Of a stretch of 64,000 nucleotides of DNA, positions 47,454 to 55,670 are shown piece after piece. The notes beneath the pieces are model-generated. The model had not been told where the DNA came from. It did not search any database and saw only the letters and a program-made list of their open reading frames with translations. The translations under genes and the position numbers were made by a program. Source of the stretch: Modestobacter versicolor. GTDB lineage: Bacteria > Actinomycetota > Actinomycetes > Mycobacteriales > Geodermatophilaceae. The DNA lies in contig NZ_JACIBU010000001.1 of NCBI RefSeq assembly GCF_014195485.1, positions 3,596,001-3,660,000 of the forward strand. Reading direction: 5' to 3'. Each line of letters begins with the position of its first letter. Within the stretch, counting starts at the first letter, position 1.

Positions 47454-48868
47454 CGCGTGGCACTCGCTTCCGGGGTCGTCTCGGTGAAGATGGCGTCGGC
47501 CTTGGCCTCGTGCCACTTGCTGGCGACGGGCTTGACCAGCAGGTTGGCCACGAAGCCCACGGCGAGCAGGCCGACCATGATGAACAGCGCCGGCCGGTAG
47601 TCACCGGCGACCAGGCTGCCGGGCTCGCCCTGGGTGTCCAGGACCCGGTTGACGATCAGCGGGCCGGCCACGCCGGCGGCCGCCCACGCGGTCAGCAGCC
47701 GGCCGTGGATGGCGCCGACCTGGTAGGTGCCGAACAGGTCGCGCAGGTAGGCCGGGATGGTGGCGAACCCGCCGCCGTAGAAGGACAGGATCAGCGCGGC
47801 GAGGATCACGAACAGCCAGGTCGCGCTGCTGCCGACGGTGGCGAGCAGGACGTAGAGCACCAGGCCGACGCCCAGGTAGACCATGTAGATCGGCTTGCGG
47901 CCGATGTAGTCCGAGGTCGAGGACCAGACGAACCGGCCGGCCATGTTGAACAGGGAGAGCACGCCGACGAACCCGGCGGCCGCGGTGGCGGCCACCGTGG
48001 AGGTGTCACCCTCGCGGAAGAAGTCCTGGATCATCGGGGCCGCCTGCTCGAGGATGCCGATGCCGGCGGTCACGTTGCAGAACAGCACGATCCACAGCAG
48101 CCAGAACTGCGGGGTCTTGATCGCGTTGGCGGCCGAGACGCTGTTGGTGGTGACCAGCGCCTTCGCCTTGACCGTCGCCGGGTCGAAGCCGGCGGGCTTC
48201 CAGCCCTCGGCCGGCACCCGGACGATGAAGGCGCCGAACATCATGAAGGCCAGGTAGACGACGCCGAAGGTCAGGAACAGCTTGGCGACCGCGTCACCGC
48301 TGGCGAGGTTCGCGGCCGGGCCGCTGGCCACGTAGTCGGAGTCGTACCAGCCCATCAGCTGGCGGGACAGCGGGGTGGCGATGAGCGCGCCACCGCCGAA
48401 GCCCATGATCGCCATGCCGGTGGCCAGGCCCGGGCGGTCCGGGAACCACTTGATCAGCGTGGAGACCGGCGAGATGTAGCCGATGCCCAGGCCGATGCCG
48501 CCGATGACGCCGTAGCCCAGGTACAGCAGCCACAGCTGGTCGGTGGCGATGCCGGCCGAGCCGACGAAGAAGCCGACCGACCAGAAGCAGGCCGCGGTGA
48601 ACATCGCGGCGCGGGGGCCGTTGCGGTCCACCCAGGTGCCGAAGAGCGCGGCGGAGAGACCGAGCATCACGATGGCGATCGAGAAGACGATGCCGATCGC
48701 GGTCAGGCTCGACTCGAAGTCCGCGACCAGGGCGGTCTTGTAGACGCTGGTCGCGTAGGCCTGCCCGATGCACAGGTGCACGGCGAGCGCCGCCGGTGGG
48801 ATGAGCCACCGGTTGAAGCCGGGCTTCGCGATGATGCGCTCCCGGGCGAGGAAGCTGGGTACTGCCAC
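47450..48868 (-). CDS. OFA-family (oxalate/formate antiporter-like) MFS transporter
   Basis: A 472-residue, 12-segment MFS protein of the OFA group. Seen: LIPPAALAVHLCIGQAYATS in segment 1, FGTWVDRNGPRAAMFTAACF (motif A-like), GGIGLGIGYISPVSTLIKWF, WFPDRPGLATGMAIMGFGGG and a second-half GRFVWSSTSDYIGRKPIYM. OFA members move small acids such as oxalate/formate, lactate or pyruvate; the cargo here is undetermined. A family-specific hydrophilic loop with PAEGWKPAGFDP lies mid-protein. The GTG at 48868 has CGGAGG upstream. It is divergent from mscR. Confidence 0.87.
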   Translation of the reverse strand: MAVPSFLARERIIAKPGFNRWLIPPAALAVHLCIGQAYATSVYKTALVADFESSLTAIGIVFSIAIVMLGLSAALFGTWVDRNGPRAAMFTAACFWSVGFFVGSAGIATDQLWLLYLGYGVIGGIGLGIGYISPVSTLIKWFPDRPGLATGMAIMGFGGGALIATPLSRQLMGWYDSDYVASGPAANLASGDAVAKLFLTFGVVYLAFMMFGAFIVRVPAEGWKPAGFDPATVKAKALVTTNSVSAANAIKTPQFWLLWIVLFCNVTAGIGILEQAAPMIQDFFREGDTSTVAATAAAGFVGVLSLFNMAGRFVWSSTSDYIGRKPIYMVYLGVGLVLYVLLATVGSSATWLFVILAALILSFYGGGFATIPAYLRDLFGTYQVGAIHGRLLTAWAAAGVAGPLIVNRVLDTQGEPGSLVAGDYRPALFIMVGLLAVGFVANLLVKPVASKWHEAKADAIFTETTPEASATR

Positions 48869-48895
48869 GGAACGACCTCCGAGGTGACGTGACGG

Positions 48896-48966
48896 CGCGG
48901 CCGGTCGGACGCAGCCAGCCGCGCGGCTGTCACTTCCCTGTGAGCTGCGCCGCGGCCGGTCGGACG
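48896..48966. repeat. 16-bp direct repeats upstream of the OFA transporter
   Basis: CGCGGCCGGTCGGACG occurs at 48896-48911 and again at 48951-48966, exactly 55 bp apart (about five helical turns), in the promoter region divergent from mscR. A regulator binding as spaced dimers is possible. Confidence 0.5.
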
Positions 48967-49039
48967 GTACGACGGTGTGACGTATCCCGCCCCTCAAGCA
49001 CCACCCGACGGGGTCGTGCCGAGACCATTTCGTTGCATT

Positions 49040-49075
49040 CCGCACGGTGGCGTCTCGCTCGCTTCCACGGTGCGG
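49040..49075. promoter_or_regulatory. Inverted repeat upstream of mscR
   Basis: CCGCACGGTGG-N14-CCACGGTGCGG, 11-bp arms with one mismatch. It ends 30 bp before the mscR -10 element, where a repressor or activator could sit. Confidence 0.45.
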
Positions 49076-49105
49076 GAGCGGAGCGCGGTCCGCGTGCGGG
49101 GTCCC

Positions 49106-49111
49106 TAGGGT
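49106..49111 (+). promoter_or_regulatory. Leaderless-type -10 element of mscR (TAGGGT, 6 nt to ATG)
   Basis: TAGGGT ends 6 nt before the ATG at 49118 with no ribosome binding site. Confidence 0.55.
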
Positions 49112-49117
49112 GTGGGC

Positions 49118-50209
49118 ATGCCGTACGAGGTCAAGGGCGTCGTCGCCCTCAGCAAGGGTGCTCCGGTCACGATCGAGACCGTCATCGTCCCCGACCCGGG
49201 TCCGGGGGAGGCGGTCGTGGACGTGCAGGCCTGCGGGGTCTGCCACACCGACCTGCACTACCGCGAGGGCGGGATCAACGACGAGTTCCCGTTCCTGCTC
49301 GGCCACGAGGCCGCCGGGGTGGTGTCCGCGGTCGGTGAGGGCGTCACCAACGTCGCGGTGGGCGACTTCGTGATCCTGAACTGGCGCGCCGTCTGCGGTC
49401 AGTGCCGCGCCTGCTCCGCCGGCAAGCCCTGGTACTGCTTCGCCACGCACAACGCCGCGCAGAAGATGACGCTGGCCGACGGCACCGAGCTCTCCCCGGC
49501 GCTGGGCATCGGCGCGTTCGTCGAGAAGACGCTGGTCCACTCCGGCCAGTGCACCAAGGTCGACCCGGCCGCCCCGGCGACCGCCGCGGGCCTGCTGGGC
49601 TGCGGGGTGATGGCCGGTGTCGGCGCGGCGATCAACACCGGTGGGGTCACCCGCGGGCAGTCGGTGGCCGTCTTCGGCTGCGGCGGGGTCGGTGACGCCG
49701 CGATCGCGGGCTCCCGGCTGGCCGGCGCCAGCACGATCATCGCCGTCGACATCGACGACCGGAAGCTGGAGTGGGCCCGGGGGATGGGCGCCACCCACAC
49801 GGTCAACTCCAAGGAGACCGACGCGGTCGCCCGGATCCGGGAGCTGACCGGCGGCTTCGGGGTCGACGTCGCCATCGACGCGGTGGGCCACCCGGCGGTG
49901 TACGAGCAGGCGTTCTACTCCCGCGACCTGGCCGGCACCGTCGTCCTGGTCGGCGTGCCGAACCCGACCATGGAGGTCACCCTCCCGATGATCGAGGTGT
50001 TCGGCCGCGGTGGTGCGCTCAAGTCCTCCTGGTACGGCGACTGCCTGCCCAGCCGCGACTTCCCGATGCTGATCGACCTCTACCTGCAGGGCCGGTTCGA
50101 CCTGGACGCCTTCGTGTCCGAGACGATCAGCCTGGACGCCGTGGAGAGCGCGTTCGAGAAGATGCACGCCGGCGAGGTCCTGCGCTCCGTGGTGGTGTTC
50201 GACAAGTGA
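49118..50209 (+). CDS. mscR: S-(hydroxymethyl)mycothiol dehydrogenase
   Basis: A 363-residue zinc alcohol dehydrogenase of the MscR/mycothiol-dependent formaldehyde dehydrogenase group, which oxidises the formaldehyde-mycothiol adduct (and can reduce S-nitrosomycothiol). Catalytic zinc: [17 protein letters not shown] near residue 38 and GHEAAGVV near 64; structural zinc in [19 protein letters not shown] near 90-110. The NAD site is [20 protein letters not shown] near 190. [20 protein letters not shown] and [17 protein letters not shown] are typical of the MscR group. Its stop overlaps a metallo-hydrolase GTG by 4 nt. Its presence implies that the organism makes mycothiol. Confidence 0.88.
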   Translation: MPYEVKGVVALSKGAPVTIETVIVPDPGPGEAVVDVQACGVCHTDLHYREGGINDEFPFLLGHEAAGVVSAVGEGVTNVAVGDFVILNWRAVCGQCRACSAGKPWYCFATHNAAQKMTLADGTELSPALGIGAFVEKTLVHSGQCTKVDPAAPATAAGLLGCGVMAGVGAAINTGGVTRGQSVAVFGCGGVGDAAIAGSRLAGASTIIAVDIDDRKLEWARGMGATHTVNSKETDAVARIRELTGGFGVDVAIDAVGHPAVYEQAFYSRDLAGTVVLVGVPNPTMEVTLPMIEVFGRGGALKSSWYGDCLPSRDFPMLIDLYLQGRFDLDAFVSETISLDAVESAFEKMHAGEVLRSVVVFDK

Positions 50210-50814
50210 CAGCGCGCATCGACAAGGTCGTCGTCAGCGGCGTCTTCAGCCTCGACGGCCAGGACTTCGACGTCGACAACAACGTCTGGCTGGTCGGCGA
50301 CGACGACGAGGTGCTGGTCATCGACGCGCCGCACCACGCCGCCCCGATCGTCGCGGCGGTGGGCGGGCGGAAGGTGCGGGCGATCGTGCTCACCCACGGG
50401 CACAACGACCACATCACCGCAGCGGTGGCCCTGCGGGACGCCGTCGACGCGCCGATCTGGTTCCACCCGGCCGACCGGATGCTCTGGGACGTCGTGCACC
50501 CGGACGCCAGCCCGGACGGCGAGCTCGCCGACCACGCCCGGTTCAAGGTCGCCGGCACGACGCTGGAGGCGCTGCACACCCCGGGCCACTCACCGGGCAG
50601 CACCTGCCTGCACGCCGCCGACCTGCGCACGGTGTTCACCGGCGACACGCTGTTCTGCGGCGGCCCCGGCGCGACCGGCCGGTCCTACAGCGACAAGCCG
50701 ACCATCCTGACCTCGATCAACGCGCGGCTGATGAGCCTGCACGGCGACACCGTGGTGCACACCGGGCACGGCGACGACACGACGATCGCCGCGGAGACCG
50801 CGAACATCCACTGA
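50206..50814 (+). CDS. MBL-fold hydrolase coupled to mscR
   Basis: A 202-residue metallo-beta-lactamase-fold protein. The metal motif is [13 protein letters not shown] near residue 60 (HxHxDH), with further ligands in [13 protein letters not shown] near 125, [19 protein letters not shown] near 145 and HTGHGDDT near 185. The glyoxalase II-like set of ligands fits a thioester hydrolase. It is coupled to mscR (GTGA), as in M. tuberculosis Rv2259-Rv2260, so hydrolysis of S-formylmycothiol to formate is an attractive role, inferred from context only. Confidence 0.88.
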   Translation: MTARIDKVVVSGVFSLDGQDFDVDNNVWLVGDDDEVLVIDAPHHAAPIVAAVGGRKVRAIVLTHGHNDHITAAVALRDAVDAPIWFHPADRMLWDVVHPDASPDGELADHARFKVAGTTLEALHTPGHSPGSTCLHAADLRTVFTGDTLFCGGPGATGRSYSDKPTILTSINARLMSLHGDTVVHTGHGDDTTIAAETANIH

Positions 50815-50838
50815 GCTGGGCTTTCCGGACGACGTCGT

Positions 50839-50870
50839 CCTCCTGGGGTGAGCGGGGCCACCCCGGGAGG
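50839..50870 (+). terminator. Hairpin after the mscR unit
   Basis: A 12-bp stem CCTCCTGGGGTG / CACCCCGGGAGG with one G-T pair and an 8-nt loop. A further palindrome GGACGACGTCGTCC lies at 50827-50840 and partly overlaps it, so alternative folds are possible. Confidence 0.65.
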
Positions 50871-50884
50871 CGGCGCGCAGCCGG

Positions 50885-50890
50885 TAGTCT
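50885..50890 (+). promoter_or_regulatory. Leaderless-type -10 element of purF (TAGTCT, 6 nt to GTG)
   Basis: TAGTCT ends 6 nt before the purF GTG at 50897; no ribosome binding site. Confidence 0.6.
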
Positions 50891-50896
50891 CGTGGG

Positions 50897-52456
50897 GTGC
50901 CTCGCGGTGACGGACGGCTGACGCACGACCTCGACCCCCATTCCCCTGGTCCCCAGGACGCCTGTGGCGTCTTCGGGGTCTGGGCCCCGGGTGAAGAGGT
51001 CTCGAAGCTGACCTATTTCGGCCTGTACGCCCTCCAGCACCGCGGTCAGGAGGCGGCCGGCATCGCGGTGTCCGACGGCTCCTCCGTCGTGGTCTACAAG
51101 GACCTGGGCCTGGTGAGCCAGGTCTTCGACGAGGCCACCCTGGGCAGCCTGCGCGGTCACATCGCGGTGGGGCACACCCGGTACTCCACGACCGGCGCCT
51201 CCACCTGGGAGAACGCCCAGCCGACGTTCCGCACCACGGGTGCCGGCACCGGCCTGGCGCTCTGCCACAACGGGAACCTGGTCAACACCGCGGAGCTGGC
51301 CAGCGCCGCCGCGGACGAGGGCGTGGCCGGGGCGTTCGCCGCGACCACCGACTCCGACCTGATCACCTCGCTGATCGCCGCCAAGCCGGACATGTCCGTC
51401 GAGGCCGCCGCGATGGAGGTGCTGCCGCGGCTGCGCGGTGCGTTCAGCCTCACCTTCATGGACGAGCACACGCTCTACGCCGCGCGTGACCCGCAGGGCG
51501 TGCGCCCGCTGGTGCTCGGCCGGCTCGAGCGCGGCTGGGTGGTCGCCAGCGAGACCGCCGCCCTGGACATCTGCGGCGCCTCCTTCGTGCGCGAGGTCGA
51601 GCCGGGCGAGCTCATCGCCATCGACGAGGACGGGCTGCGCAGCCAGCACTTCGCGGTCGCCCAGCCCAAGGGCTGCGTGTTCGAGTACGTCTACCTCGCC
51701 CGGCCGGACACCACGATCTCCGGCCGCACGGTGCACGCCGCCCGCGTCGAGATCGGCCGCCGGCTCGCCAAGGAGCACCCGGTCGACGCCGACCTCGTCA
51801 TCCCGGTGCCCGAGTCCGGCACCCCGGCCGCCGTCGGCTACGCCGAGGCCTCCGGCATCCCCTACGGCCTGGGCCTGGTGAAGAACTCCTACGTCGGGCG
51901 CACCTTCATCCAGCCGAGCCAGACCATCCGGCAGCTGGGCATCCGGCTGAAGCTCAACCCGCTGCGCGACGTCATCCGCGGCAAGCGGCTGGTCGTCGTC
52001 GACGACTCGATCGTCCGCGGCAACACCCAGCGCGCGCTCATCCGGATGCTGCGCGAGGCCGGCGCGCTCGAGGTGCACGTGCGGATCGCCTCGCCGCCGG
52101 TGAAGTGGCCGTGCTTCTACGGCATCGACTTCGCCAGCCGCGCCGAGCTGGTCGCCAACGGGCTGGACATCGACGGCGTCCGCGCCTCGATCAACGCCGA
52201 CTCGCTGGGCTACGTCTCGGAGCAGGGCCTCATCGCCGCGACCGAGCAGCCGGCCAACCGGCTGTGCACCGCCTGCTTCACCGGGCAGTACCCGATCCCG
52301 CTGGGCGAGCCGGAGGTCCTCGGCAAGCACGTGCTCGAGGGCATCGGCCGCCGGGCGATCGGCGAGGAGCAGGTCGCGGTCAGCGGCTGGACCGGTCAGC
52401 AGGCCGGCAGTGCGACCGTGCCGGGGGGCGCGGCCGAGGCGCTGGCGCGCCCGTGA
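50897..52456 (+). CDS. purF: Amidophosphoribosyltransferase
   Basis: First and rate-setting step of purine synthesis: PRPP and glutamine to phosphoribosylamine. 519 residues. A 22-residue propeptide precedes the N-terminal nucleophile C23 in DACGVFGVWAPGEEVSKLTY. The glutaminase part has YALQHRGQEAAGIAVSDG and GHTRYSTTGASTWENAQP; the PRPP motif is RLVVVDDSIVRGNTQRALI near residue 365. Cysteines in PKGCVFEYVYLARPD, KWPCFYGIDF and RLCTACFTGQYPIP match the 4Fe-4S ligands of the B. subtilis type, so it is an oxygen-sensitive Fe-S form. GTG start with leaderless-type promoter. purM follows after 73 bp. Confidence 0.96.
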   Translation: MPRGDGRLTHDLDPHSPGPQDACGVFGVWAPGEEVSKLTYFGLYALQHRGQEAAGIAVSDGSSVVVYKDLGLVSQVFDEATLGSLRGHIAVGHTRYSTTGASTWENAQPTFRTTGAGTGLALCHNGNLVNTAELASAAADEGVAGAFAATTDSDLITSLIAAKPDMSVEAAAMEVLPRLRGAFSLTFMDEHTLYAARDPQGVRPLVLGRLERGWVVASETAALDICGASFVREVEPGELIAIDEDGLRSQHFAVAQPKGCVFEYVYLARPDTTISGRTVHAARVEIGRRLAKEHPVDADLVIPVPESGTPAAVGYAEASGIPYGLGLVKNSYVGRTFIQPSQTIRQLGIRLKLNPLRDVIRGKRLVVVDDSIVRGNTQRALIRMLREAGALEVHVRIASPPVKWPCFYGIDFASRAELVANGLDIDGVRASINADSLGYVSEQGLIAATEQPANRLCTACFTGQYPIPLGEPEVLGKHVLEGIGRRAIGEEQVAVSGWTGQQAGSATVPGGAAEALARP

Positions 52457-52529
52457 CCGAGACGACAGCGAGCGAGCACCGCAGGGAGCGCCAGCGACCG
52501 AGGAGCGGAACGAGCGCGGAGTCGAGCCG

Positions 52530-53588
52530 ATGACCGACGGCGAGTTCACCTACGCGGCGTCCGGCGTCGACATCGACGCCGGTGAGCGCGCGGTCACGCT
52601 GATGCGGGCGGCGGTGGAGAAGACCAACCGCCCGGAGGTCGTCGGCGGGCTCGGCGGCTTCGCCGGCCTGTTCGCGCTGGACACCGCGAAGTACCGCAAG
52701 CCGCTCCTGGCCTCCTCGACCGACGGCGTCGGCACCAAGATCGCGCTGGCCCGGGCGCTCGACCGGCACGACACGGTCGGCATCGACCTGGTCGCGATGG
52801 TCGTCGACGACCTGGTTGCCTGCGGTGCGGAGCCGCTGTTCCTGCAGGACTACGTGGCCTGCGGTCGGGTGGTGCCGGAGCGGATCGCCGCGATCGTCAC
52901 CGGCATCGCGGCCGGCTGCACCCAGGCCGGGGCGGCCCTGGTCGGCGGCGAGACCGCCGAGCACGGCGACCTGATGGACGCCGACGAGTACGACCTGGCC
53001 GCCACCGCGGTGGGGGTCGTGGAGGCCGACGCCGTCCTGGGGCCGGAGCGGGTGCGCGAGGGCGACGTCGTGGTGGCCATGGCGTCGTCGGGGTTCCACT
53101 CCAACGGCTACTCGCTGGTGCGCCGGGTGGTCGACCGGGCCGGCCTCGACCTGGCCGCCACCCCGGCCGGGCTGGACCGGCCGCTGGGCGACGCGCTGCT
53201 CGAGCCGACCCGGATCTACGCCCTGGACTGCCTGGCGCTGGTGCGCGAGCTCGGCGTGGAGACGGTGCACGCCTTCGCGCACATCACCGGCGGCGGGCTG
53301 GCCGGCAACACCGCCCGCGTCGTCCCGCCCGGCCTCGAGGCCGTGCTGGACCGCAGCAGCTGGGCGCTTCCGGCGGCCGTGCGGCTGTTCGAGGAGCACG
53401 GCGTGCCGCGCACCGAGTCCGAGCGGGCGTTCAACTGCGGCGTCGGGATGGTCGCCGCCGTCGCCCCGGAGCAGGCCGACCGTGCGGTCGCCCTGCTCAC
53501 CGAGCGCGGCGTGCCCTCGTGGGTCGCCGGCACGATCGGGGCCACCGACGGCGAGCCCGCGGCCCGGCTGGTCGGCACCTACCGCTGA
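52530..53588 (+). CDS. purM: Phosphoribosylformylglycinamidine cyclo-ligase (AIR synthetase)
   Basis: Closes the imidazole ring: FGAM to AIR with ATP. 352 residues. TYAASGVDIDAGERAVTLMR at the N-terminus, LLASSTDGVGTKIALARALD near 65, DLVAMVVDDLVACGAEPLFL near 90, LVGGETAEHGDLMDADEYDL near 145, SSGFHSNGYSLVRRVVDRAG near 190 and FAHITGGGLAGNTARVVPPG near 250 are all standard. The ATG at 52530 has GCGGAG upstream. The spacer to purF is a purine-rich GAGCG-type low-complexity stretch. A long hairpin and a minisatellite follow the stop. Confidence 0.96.
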   Translation: MTDGEFTYAASGVDIDAGERAVTLMRAAVEKTNRPEVVGGLGGFAGLFALDTAKYRKPLLASSTDGVGTKIALARALDRHDTVGIDLVAMVVDDLVACGAEPLFLQDYVACGRVVPERIAAIVTGIAAGCTQAGAALVGGETAEHGDLMDADEYDLAATAVGVVEADAVLGPERVREGDVVVAMASSGFHSNGYSLVRRVVDRAGLDLAATPAGLDRPLGDALLEPTRIYALDCLALVRELGVETVHAFAHITGGGLAGNTARVVPPGLEAVLDRSSWALPAAVRLFEEHGVPRTESERAFNCGVGMVAAVAPEQADRAVALLTERGVPSWVAGTIGATDGEPAARLVGTYR

Positions 53589-53617
53589 CCTCGCCGTCGT
53601 GGTGAGGGTCCGTCGGA

Positions 53618-53655
53618 AGTCGAGCTCTGCCCACAGTGGTGGGCAGAGCTCGACT
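53618..53655. terminator. 17-bp perfect hairpin after purM
   Basis: Left arm AGTCGAGCTCTGCCCAC, loop AGTG, exact complement as right arm (53639-53655). Its right arm runs straight into the 15-bp tandem repeats. The purM-DUF3073 gap (53589-53919, 331 bp) holds this hairpin, the repeats and a smaller hairpin, and no convincing gene. Confidence 0.85.
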
Positions 53656-53757
53656 CTGCTGGAGACGACTCTGCTGGAGACGGCTCTGCTGGAGACGGCT
53701 CTGCTGGAGACGGCTCTGCTGGAGACGGCTCTGCTGGAGACGGCTCTGCTGGCGAGG
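53653..53757. repeat. 15-bp tandem repeat (six near-identical units plus one degenerate)
   Basis: Units read (A/G)CTCTGCTGGAGACG: two with A first (53653-53682), four with G first (53683-53742), then a diverged unit at 53743-53757 ending GCGAGG. It is in phase with codons and can be read as LLETA repeats on the plus strand or AVSSR on the minus strand, but neither frame is part of a credible gene. Copy number may vary between strains. Confidence 0.9.
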
Positions 53758-53852
53758 GCGGAGCGGGGACCGACGTCCTTCACCAGGTCAAGGCCGGGGG
53801 GACCGCACGGATCGGCTCCCGTGCGGGGGCAAAGGGTCCCCAGCGCACGACA

Positions 53853-53884
53853 GCACCGCCGCCCCCAGAGGGGAGCAGCGGTGC
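53853..53884 (-). terminator. Hairpin after the DUF3073 gene
   Basis: GCACCGC / GCGGTGC arms around a loop containing a CCCC/GGGG pairing, 35 bases past the minus-strand DUF3073 stop. A terminator candidate. Confidence 0.5.
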
Positions 53885-53919
53885 GTTCGTGTGAGGAGTG
53901 CTGAGCCGTCAGGCCCAGG

Positions 53920-54132
53920 TCAACGGCTGGCTGCCCAGTCGTCGTCCTCGTCGTCCTGTGACCACGTGGCCAACGGGTCGTCCTCGTCGTCGTCCTTCGG
54001 ACCCCGGCTGGGGAACGACGACGGCTGACCAGCGAGCTCACGCTGGAGGGCCGTGAGGTCGGTGTTGGGTGAGCTGTACTTGAGCTCACGGGCCACGCGT
54101 GTCTGCTTGGCCTTCGCTCGGCCGCGCCCCAT
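53920..54132 (-). CDS. DUF3073 family small protein
   Basis: A 70-residue highly charged protein of the DUF3073 family. It begins MGRGRAKAKQTRVARELKYS, continues SPNTDLTALQRELAG and ends in an acidic tail (DDDEDDP, QDDEDDDWAASR). The basic head and acidic tail suggest nucleic acid or ribosome contact, but the function is unknown. Found next to purM in many Actinobacteria, converging as here. A GTCCAGC/GCTGGAC hairpin at 54164-54182 lies in its 5' leader, 32 bases before the ATG. Confidence 0.9.
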   Translation of the reverse strand: MGRGRAKAKQTRVARELKYSSPNTDLTALQRELAGQPSSFPSRGPKDDDEDDPLATWSQDDEDDDWAASR

Positions 54133-54329
54133 GGCTCGACCCCCTCGTGACGGAGTGCGGGTCGTCCAGCACTGGGCTGGACGGCCCGTGTGGCGACCCC
54201 GACTGAGTGACTGTGTCCTGGAGCGAGCTTACGACACGGATCGGTCACGGGCACGCGTCGCACCCCTGAGCCCCCCCGTCCGGAGGTGTCAGGTGACCGG
54301 GGTCTCACCCTGAGGGCCTCCGGCGGGCC

Positions 54330-55394
54330 TCATCGCGGCAGCCGGATGGTCGCCAGCCGCCCCACCGAGCGCATCCGCTCCTCGGCGAGCCGGTCGGCGG
54401 CGACGGCGGGGGAGACGCCCTCGGACTCGGCCGCGGCGAAGACCCGCACCGCCACGTCGAAGATGGTCGTGGCCTTCGCCTCGGCCCGGGCGAAGGAGAA
54501 GCCGTGCCGCTCGTCCTCGACCTGGATGACGCCGCCGGCGTTGACCAGGTAGTCGGGCGCGTACAGCACGCCGCGGTCCTCGAGCAGCTGCGCGGTGCCC
54601 TCGTGGGCCAGCTGGTTGTTCGCCCCGCCGCAGACGATCTCGGCGGGCAGCACCGCGACGGTCTCGTCGTCCAGCGCACCGCCCAGCGCGCAGGGGGCGT
54701 AGACGTCGTGCGGCGTGCGCACCAGGGTCGCGGTGTCGGCGACCGCGCGGGCCTGCGGGTGCCGGGCCAGCAGCCGGTCCACCGCGGCGGCGTCCACGTC
54801 GGTGACGACGACGTCGGCGCCGTCCTCCACCAGCCGGTCGACCAGGTGCGACCCGACCTTGCCCACCCCGGCGACGGCGACGGTGCGCCCGGCCAGCGTG
54901 GGCTTGCCCCAGCGGTGCTGGGCGGCGGCGCGCATGCCCTGGAAGACGCCGAAGGCGGTGAGCACCGAGGAGTCGCCGCAGCCGCCGTAGACCTCGGAGC
55001 GGCCGTGGGCGAACCGGGTCTCCCGCGCCACGACGTCCAGGTCGGCGTTGTAGGTGCCGACGTCGCAGGCGGTCAGGTAGCGGCCGCCGAGCGCCTCGAC
55101 GAACCGGCCGTAGGCGCGCAGCAGCGCCTCGGTCTTGTCGGTCCGCGGGTCGCCGATGATCACCGCCTTGCCGCCGCCCAGGTCGAGCCCGGCGAGGCTG
55201 TTCTTGTAGGCCATCGCGCGGGAGAGCGCGAGGGCGTCGGTCACCGCCGCCTCCTCCGAGGCGTAGGGGAAGAAGCGCGTGCCGCCCAGTGCCGGACCCA
55301 ACGCCGTCGAGTAGACCGCGATCACCGCGCGCAGTCCCGACTCGGGGTCGGAGCAGAAGACGACCTGTTCGTGCCCGGAGGCCATCACGTCCAC
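54330..55394 (-). CDS. vdh: Leucine/valine/phenylalanine-type amino acid dehydrogenase
   Basis: A 354-residue member of the Glu/Leu/Phe/Val dehydrogenase family. It deaminates a branched-chain amino acid with [23 protein letters not shown] near residue 40 and [20 protein letters not shown] near 65 hold the substrate and catalytic lysines; [19 protein letters not shown] follows; the NAD fold is [20 protein letters not shown] near 180; [13 protein letters not shown] is near 295. The best match is Streptomyces valine dehydrogenase, but Leu versus Val specificity cannot be told. GTG start at 55394 chosen because TAGGCT lies 7 nt upstream; an ATG three codons later is possible. Confidence 0.87.
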   Translation of the reverse strand: MDVMASGHEQVVFCSDPESGLRAVIAVYSTALGPALGGTRFFPYASEEAAVTDALALSRAMAYKNSLAGLDLGGGKAVIIGDPRTDKTEALLRAYGRFVEALGGRYLTACDVGTYNADLDVVARETRFAHGRSEVYGGCGDSSVLTAFGVFQGMRAAAQHRWGKPTLAGRTVAVAGVGKVGSHLVDRLVEDGADVVVTDVDAAAVDRLLARHPQARAVADTATLVRTPHDVYAPCALGGALDDETVAVLPAEIVCGGANNQLAHEGTAQLLEDRGVLYAPDYLVNAGGVIQVEDERHGFSFARAEAKATTIFDVAVRVFAAAESEGVSPAVAADRLAEERMRSVGRLATIRLPR

Positions 55395-55401
55395 GGTCGG
55401 C

Positions 55402-55407
55402 AGCCTA
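55402..55407 (-). promoter_or_regulatory. Leaderless-type -10 element of the amino acid dehydrogenase (TAGGCT, 7 nt to GTG)
   Basis: On the minus strand TAGGCT is followed by 7 nt and GTG at 55394. No ribosome binding site. Confidence 0.55.
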
Positions 55408-55670
55408 GGCGCGGCGGAGGGGCGGTGACTGGTGCGCGCAGCACAGCCGCGGCCCTCCGGATGGGTGGCCGACGACAACGAGCTGGTATCGCTCCGGAGG
55501 CGGATGGCGGTGTTCCGGCTCGGGCCAGGCATGATCAGGGGCTGACGACAGGCGCCGGGTCAGCCCGGTGCCGCACACTCCCCTGCGGGTGGGCTCTGAC
55601 ACGAGGGCCACCCCGGAGGAGGAGACCGGCGGGGCAGCGCTGCGCCGTGGACACAGGAGGACACCCGACG

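Noticed and set aside
52457-52529. A possible small ORF or regulatory RNA in the purF-purM spacer
   Set aside because: The stretch is GAGCG/CGAGG low-complexity sequence of a kind common in high-GC genomes, with no hairpin or start signal that stands out.
53653-53757. CRISPR-like array
   Set aside because: The 15-bp units are directly adjacent with no spacers, and no cas genes are nearby.
53482-53904. A plus-strand frame with LLETA pentapeptide repeats
   Set aside because: The frame is only the translation of the 15-bp minisatellite plus a shadow of the purM 3' end; no start signal, and flanking composition is not protein-like.
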